64,000 nt of DNA from positions 140,863,001 through 140,927,000 of the forward strand of contig JASDFA010000007.1 in NCBI GenBank assembly GCA_035772735.1, in the 5' to 3' direction. Position numbers and translations under genes: made by a program. This document shows positions 58,893 through 64,000 of the stretch, piece after piece. Every line of letters starts with the position of its first letter. Position 1 is the first letter of the stretch. The DNA comes from Datura wrightii (Eukaryota; Streptophyta; Magnoliopsida; Solanales; Solanaceae). Under the pieces are notes generated by a model that saw only the letters and a program-made list of their open reading frames with translations, did not search any database and was not told the DNA's origin.

Positions 58893-61433
58893 CTACAAAC
58901 GTACCAACCAGTCAGTTGATTTGTGAAACACTAACTTTGGATTCAAGAAAATTTGTTTCCTATTGGAGGCATGATGCGTCAACACTACAACAAGTTAGCA
59001 CAGAAATATTATTGCACCTTCCACTTGGGAAATTTTTGTGAACTCTTGAAGGATAACATTATCAACTTACCCATAAACAGATCAAAGACGCTCACAATTT
59101 TGAGAGAATCCTGGATGTAAACACTGTGAGTTTCAAATTACAAGTACCTATTTTCAATACATATCTAGAAATAATTAAAAAATATCATTGGATCACATTG
59201 CACAAATATAAACACCGTGCCACTACCATTATCCTCATCGAGGTTTCTGGTTTTAAATAAAACATAAAGAAGTTGTCATTTATCATAAAAATTCAAATTT
59301 ACATCCATTTAAATGGTATAAAGTGTGAAATTCATCCTACTTTACTAGATCCTAGTAGTACCTAGTTGGATCTTTGTGGTATAAGTCTTTGCCGGAAAAG
59401 GTCATTACGATGCCCGTGATCGGTGATCCTTCAACGGACTACTTTTACGATGTCTGTCACACGAAGATTGCAAGAAGTACATGCTACTTTGTACGCCCTA
59501 AATGGAATGGCTCTCTTAGATACTTGCTATTTTATGAATGAGTCTTTTCTAAATTGATTTCTTGTGCCTTATTGCTTTTCAAAGGGAGTGATCAACCCTA
59601 GGGCATCCCCAATTCAACTTGGAAAGGCAATTTTTTTTTATAAGGTAATATTTTAAACTTGGAAAGTCAATTAAGGTTGGAATTCGATTAATTGACAAGA
59701 TTCTAGATTAATTGAGGGATTGATTAATTCTGGTCTACTGAATTAAGGTTAGAGATAATCCTTTCATGCTTGTAGTCTAAAATTGGAATGAGCTTAACGC
59801 TTTTTAGTTAGATTCAAGAGAATTAGCTAAGTTAAGCTTGCTAATTTGTTGAAGAACGGTCAGTGGATAGTCAAGAGTCCATTACTTGTTGAGGAGCGCT
59901 ATAGGGTAATTGATTTCTGAGGCTAAGTACTTAGATCTATAAATAATTAGTAGGAGTTAGTTAAATGCATTGGGTCAGTCTAGATGATAATTGATTCCCT
60001 ATTTTCAAATCCCTTTATTTCCCTTGCTTGAGATTGTCACCATTTATTACGTTACATGCTTTCTTCATTTAGTTTTTGTCTTTTGTAGTTTTAGTTAGAA
60101 ATTCAATCTTAAAAACATTTCGTGTGGTGATAAATCTTCACTAGCTTGGTCGCCCTTGTATTGTTCTTTGTGGAATTAAACTCCAACTCAAAATTGGGTA
60201 AATTATATTTAGGACTGTATCATATCTCTTTTAGAGGTGTGTTGAGGGCATCATCAGTATTGGTGACATTGCCAGGGATAATGACCCATTTTTTAGTTGT
60301 TTTGTTTTCTGTTGCTTGTTTATCATGGCATCTTGAAATGGAAATTGCTAGAGTAGTGGTTAGTCTTGCCTTGGCGACCCTTGTCCATATTGTGGAGGAC
60401 CCTACTTTTGGCAAAATTGTCAAAATATCCCTGCCTACAGCACCAAATTGATGACGTCCACAACACACTCAAACCAACCTTTATTCAATTTGAAATAAAA
60501 CTGACACTCACATTCAACCTAAATCAGTGTCAATAAATTATTTATGGCGTAATTCACCTCAAACGGTTGAAATCCTTCATTGCACCAGTCTTGTTAGTTC
60601 AACCAAAGAGAAATTCTATGCATTACGTGTTTTCATTATCATCCAATCTCCAATATCATGCCATAATTAACATTGTAAGCTAATAAATATACTATATTTA
60701 ATCAGCATTACGGTGAAAAAAAATGCAGCTCAGTGACAATTTATTGAGAGATATCGTCAAACACATTGTACGCGTAAAATTACTCCATCATGTTTGAGCA
60801 AAAGGGTTCGAATTCTTCTCCCACAGTTGTGTTTCAGCTTCAGCATATGACACAAATAACATCCCCAAACATGAAAGATACGCAAATATCATAGGGCAAA
60901 GAACTCACTACTTGAGATTTCACAGAAGCATATAAGATGTTCAAGCATGAAGCGTCTCCTAATGTCATTCTGTTACTCTAATTTCACCAGCAAACTAATT
61001 TTTCGCTCAGACAATATGTGAACATGTTGTGTGCATAACTTTAACCAAATAAGAATTAGATGATTTATTACCCTCCGGTTTTACTGGGAATTACAATTCA
61101 ATCAATCAACCAACAACACCACAGTGGCATAATTTGTGATTTTTCTCTCAGACAATTTGTCTAAGAGGTTATGCGCATAACTTCAACCAAATAAGAATTA
61201 GATGACTTCTTTACCCTCCCAATTTACTGGGAAATATAATTCAATCAATCAACCAACAGCACCACAGTTGCACAATTTGTGCTCTAAACTCCACGTAAAA
61301 AGAACTACAAAAGAAGAAAGAAAAAAAAAACGCACACAGTGAGAAAGTGTGTGCGCGCGAGAGAGAGCGCGAGACAGCGAGAAAAAAAATCGAGAGATAA
61401 GAGAGAAAGAAGAAGAGAAGGCAGAAAGTGTAC
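58893..61433 (-). other. Probable 5'UTR intron of the YqgF-like gene
   Basis: The acceptor AG (58894-58893) touches the ATG. A good donor in CCTCCAG|GTACAC (GT at 61433-61432) lies in GC-rich, promoter-near sequence. The roughly 2.54 kb between hold a probable LTR-retroelement remnant (about 59340-60220, ending 'ctttgtggaattaaactcca', similar to the end of plant LTRs next to their 5'UTR) and a 141-bp tandem duplication. The open frame at 60146-60451 (+) is inside the remnant and is not called. Transcript evidence is needed. Confidence 0.5.
60999..61282. repeat. 141-bp tandem duplication
   Basis: Two units (60999-61139 and 61140-61282), both starting tttttcksctcagacaat and sharing aaccaaataagaattagatg and 'attcaatcaatcaaccaaca'. 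They are diverged by about one base in eight. The array lies just inside the inferred 5'UTR intron of the YqgF-like gene. Confidence 0.8.
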
Positions 61434-61600
61434 CTGGAGGACGCCGGCGGTGTGAGCAGTGGCGCGAGAAGAAGGTCGGGGAGGGTTCTTTTGTTAGGAG
61501 AGAAAGGAAAATGAGATGAGTGATCAGTGTGGTTTAAAACTATTTTTTTTTTAAATCGTTTTGAAAAAAAGATAATATTATAAACAGAAAAGGGCAAAAA
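61434..61600 (-). promoter_or_regulatory. Putative promoter and first non-coding exon of YqgF-like gene
   Basis: A GC-rich patch (ccgccggcgtcctccag on the minus strand) ends at a splice donor. It is preceded on that strand by AT-rich sequence. A CT/GA microsatellite (gagagagagcgcgagac, about 61360) lies just inside the intron. No TATA box was identified with confidence. Confidence 0.35.
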
Positions 61601-62762
61601 TTACCCGAAATAGATCACATAAATATTCCACGTGGAACTTATTCCTCACCTAAGCAAGTTAACTAGGACTAATAACTTTTAAACTTATTGTTGATTCATT
61701 TATAATGCTCGTGACCCGATCCTTTATTAATACTATCCATTGTTACTGATCCATTAAATAACTGATGATCCGACCCGCCAGCATGAACTTCTGCCCCCGA
61801 GTAGAAGTTCAACAACATTAACTTGTGTCTTCTATGTTTAACTTGTGCTGGCGATTTTTTTCTAAAAATATTAAAGATAAAGCTATGTCTTACGAATAAA
61901 TAACACTTAATTTATGCCTCCGGGCAAACATTCTCTAAAAAGATTTGTCTAGCGAGATTAAGTCATAATTAAGGATAGAACATAAAATTTCATTAAATGA
62001 GTTGTAGAGGTAAAAATTAAAGACCAACAATTTGAGAGACAAAAATTAAAGACCATCCCGAAATAGGACAGTCCATGCAAAAACTTGATCAAAGATCCCA
62101 GGTTTGAATCTTGAGTATGATAAAAAAAATTTAGAGCATTTTTACACTTAAATAGATCTCATTCAGATTAATCTGGACTCTAATATAAATATTAAAATTC
62201 AAGTACTTAAATAGAGAAGTGTAGAATGACATGGATTTTCGAACGATAGTCCAAAACAATTGAAAATATAGTCTCTAGTTTGATGAGGAGGTAAGATGAG
62301 GACTTTCTCCAACTAATAAAAATCATCAATCATAAATGTATCCAAATGCTATTAAGATCCGTACGTGGACTGTACACTTTAATCTGATCTGAAATGAACC
62401 AACAGTTATGTAAAAGATAAATGTCCCTTTGCATCCTAAGTTGGAAAGAGATATTGTGTATATTTTTGCAAAACTTGGGAGTCCTTGTGATTTCTTTCTT
62501 TAGCAAAATCTTTAGGTGTGCAAAAAGGTTTCACTACTCACAATATTTTTAGAGTTATGTTTAGAAACAAGGATCATTTGTCTGATTACTTTTCCTTCCA
62601 ATTTGTACACCACTCCCTTGGCTACTCAAATCAGTGGAAAACAAAAGGTTTCTAAAATTATCCCAATGAGGTCCTCTAATGTTTACTCTGGCAAATACTA
62701 TGTTCTAATACATACAGATAGAAAAAAAGTTCCAGTTGTTAACAAAATGTATCCGAAGCAAC
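61601..62762. other. Intergenic region and 3'UTR of the EF-P-like gene
   Basis: No gene is seen between the YqgF-like promoter and the EF-P-like stop at 62763. The 3'UTR of the latter probably occupies the right part. The + strand open frame at 62516-62794 is the antisense of that UTR and last exon, so it is not called. Confidence 0.5.
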
Positions 62763-62881
62763 CTATGCACGGCTCATGTACTGTCCATTTCTAGTATCGA
62801 CCAAAATTTCCTCCCCTCTATTTATGAATAACGGAACACTAACAACTGCACCGGTGTCAAGGGTTGCTGGCTTCGATCCAC
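62763..62881 (-). CDS. Elongation factor P family, last exon (partial gene)
   Basis: This exon encodes the C-terminal OB-fold end of a bacterial-type EF-P. The translation starts GGSKPATLDTGAVVSVPLF and ends GEEILVDTRNGQYMSRA before TAG (62765-62763). The final (I)LVDTR.GQYM.RA block is the EF-P hallmark, and the GG.KPATL.TGAVV stretch matches plastid-type plant EF-P. The acceptor (ggcag|GT, exon start 62881) gives a phase in which two bases complete a Gly codon. EF-P relieves ribosome stalling at proline runs. Plant copies are nuclear genes with organelle-targeted products. No preceding exon could be found up to 64000, so the upstream exons lie beyond the window or this is a stray exon copy. 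An Arg in FINRGEE, where Val or Ile is usual, is a mild oddity. Confidence 0.85.
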
Positions 62882-63435
62882 CTGCCACACAATACAGATC
62901 ATATTGACAATCAAATATATATTTTGGCATCATAGTAGCTATAGGTTAGACAGAAGAGCGTCAAGAATTACAATGGTTGACGCAGAGACAAACCAAAAGA
63001 CATGGATAATTTATAATGATATAGCCCTATTGGAAATCGAATCATAGGTAGAGATAGGAAAGAGTTGCCCATTGATGTGAGTCAATATTCAATATTTACA
63101 TATGACTATACTCCTAGCTACAACATTTTCGATTCAACTGAAAAAAATTCTCAGACAAACTGTAACGAAAGAAGGAAGTGGGACATCATCCGTGGTTTCT
63201 ACAAACAGAAGAGAGACAGCATGGTAGCAGGATGAAGAAAGGAACTTCAGAGTAAAACTTAGCTCCCCCATCCCAACCCAACAGAAAGCAACGGGGAAAA
63301 AGGAAAAAGGCGAAAATCACACTAATTTTCTCGTCTTGGGGGTACCAAGGTAGACAGTTGAGAATATATCCCAAAAAGAACAAAGAAAAATTCAACCTTC
63401 ACAAGATTATAGAGCATTATTGCTATACTCTTCTG
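62882..63435 (-). other. Probable intron of the EF-P-like gene
   Basis: No coding match to EF-P is seen on either strand, and no other gene is recognised. The minus-strand open frame at 63186-63395 has no known motif. Confidence 0.45.
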
Positions 63436-63993
63436 TAGGGATATTCATGGTTTGGTTAAACCGACAGTTGTTTAGGTTTGGCTTGGCTTGGCTTGGTTTT
63501 ACATATTAAAAAATCAATAATATTTGGTTTGGTTTGGTTTATTAAAAATAAATGAAGAAAAACTCAAACAGAACCGATAAATTATATACACAAGATATAT
63601 ATAATATCTTAATCTTTATAAATAATTTTAAATACTTTAATTACTTTTTCATCAAAATTTTCATCATCTTCGCCTTGTGTCCATTTCTTAAAAGAAATCC
63701 ACATAATTCCAAACTCATTTATTTAAAAAACCATTATGAGATTTACCTTTTGAAAATTGTATTTCTTATTAATTTTATTCACTTAATTAAAACTTATAAA
63801 TCTTAAGTCATTTTTTCGATAATTCAAGAAAATTATAGCTCCCACAATAAAAGGGTATTAATGGATTATAAGTTGGAAAAACGTGGAAAAGCCTTACCTA
63901 ATCGAGAGAAATATCATTAGGTTTCTTAAAAAAACAAAAAATTGAAAACCCGAACCAAACTGACAACAACCAAACCGATGGATATGCATTATA
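63436..63993. mobile_element. hAT-like MITE at the right edge
   Basis: Starts TAGGGATATTCATGGTTTGG. Near the right end the sequence reads AACCAAACCGATGGATATGC, an imperfect inverse of the start. Tandem pentamers (ggctt)n and (ggttt)n follow the left end. A target duplication could not be matched, so the right end may be decayed or lie beyond the window. Confidence 0.55.
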
Positions 63994-64000
63994 TTTGATT

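Noticed and set aside
60146..60451. 101-codon hydrophobic open frame as a membrane protein gene
   Set aside because: No family resemblance, and it overlaps a likely retroelement remnant inside an inferred intron.

Overview
This is a plant nuclear genome window. The genes have many exons with GT-AG introns, the intergenic DNA is AT-rich, and transposable elements are abundant. The repeats (an Au/TS-like SINE in a WRKY intron, 8-bp-duplicating hAT MITEs, MULEs, RTE- and L1-type LINEs, long LTRs opening TGTYACRCCCCG) and an S-protein homologue look like a dicot, most likely a nightshade (Solanaceae). That taxonomic call is inference from pattern recognition; no search was run.

Seven host genes can be supported from the sequence. 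Left to right they are: a group III WRKY transcription factor (+, 1067-3255); a self-incompatibility-S1/SPH secreted protein (-, 3925-4374); a DUF599 membrane protein with a GC-AG intron (-, 15358-16807); a TMEM87/GOST-type seven-TM protein (+, 34172-41626); a vacuolar sorting receptor (+, 47709-54441, twelve exons); a YqgF/RuvX-like RNase H-fold protein (-, 56784-58892, six coding exons and a probable 5'UTR intron reaching about 61434); and the last exon of a bacterial-type elongation factor P gene (-, 62763-62881), the rest of which must lie beyond the right edge. All exon chains were joined by hand, and the reading frame closes in every complete gene.

Mobile DNA fills the gene-poor parts. 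The 3.3-3.7 kb region holds a copia LTR and RNase H remnant starting 5 nt after the WRKY stop codon. A 3.5-kb hAT element with terminal inverted repeats and an 8-bp target duplication lies at 5256-8792; its transposase is broken and internally deleted. Three solo LTRs of one long-LTR family, each with a matching 5-bp target duplication, lie at 9366-11939 (-), 22510-24233 (+) and 29272-31087 (+). The second cuts a decayed MULE transposase (about 21606-25890) in two. A relic of the same LTR type (about 11945-14660) surrounds about 0.9 kb of degraded 25S rRNA. The DUF599 intron carries three tandem MITE copies separated by the same 8-bp target sequence. Further hAT MITEs with target duplications are at 31827-32392 and 34827-35194. 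LINE remnants are at about 36.9-37.45 kb (L1), 42.6-44.7 kb (L1) and 44.7-45.4 kb (RTE, two head-to-tail pieces).

The host genes do not form a pathway or operon. The WRKY, SPH, TMEM87, VSR, YqgF-like and EF-P-like genes are ordinary neighbours. The interest is mainly in genome structure: a dated stack of insertions, non-canonical splicing, an rRNA fragment in a retroelement context, and TE pieces sitting against splice sites and a stop codon. I found no convincing new multi-gene system.
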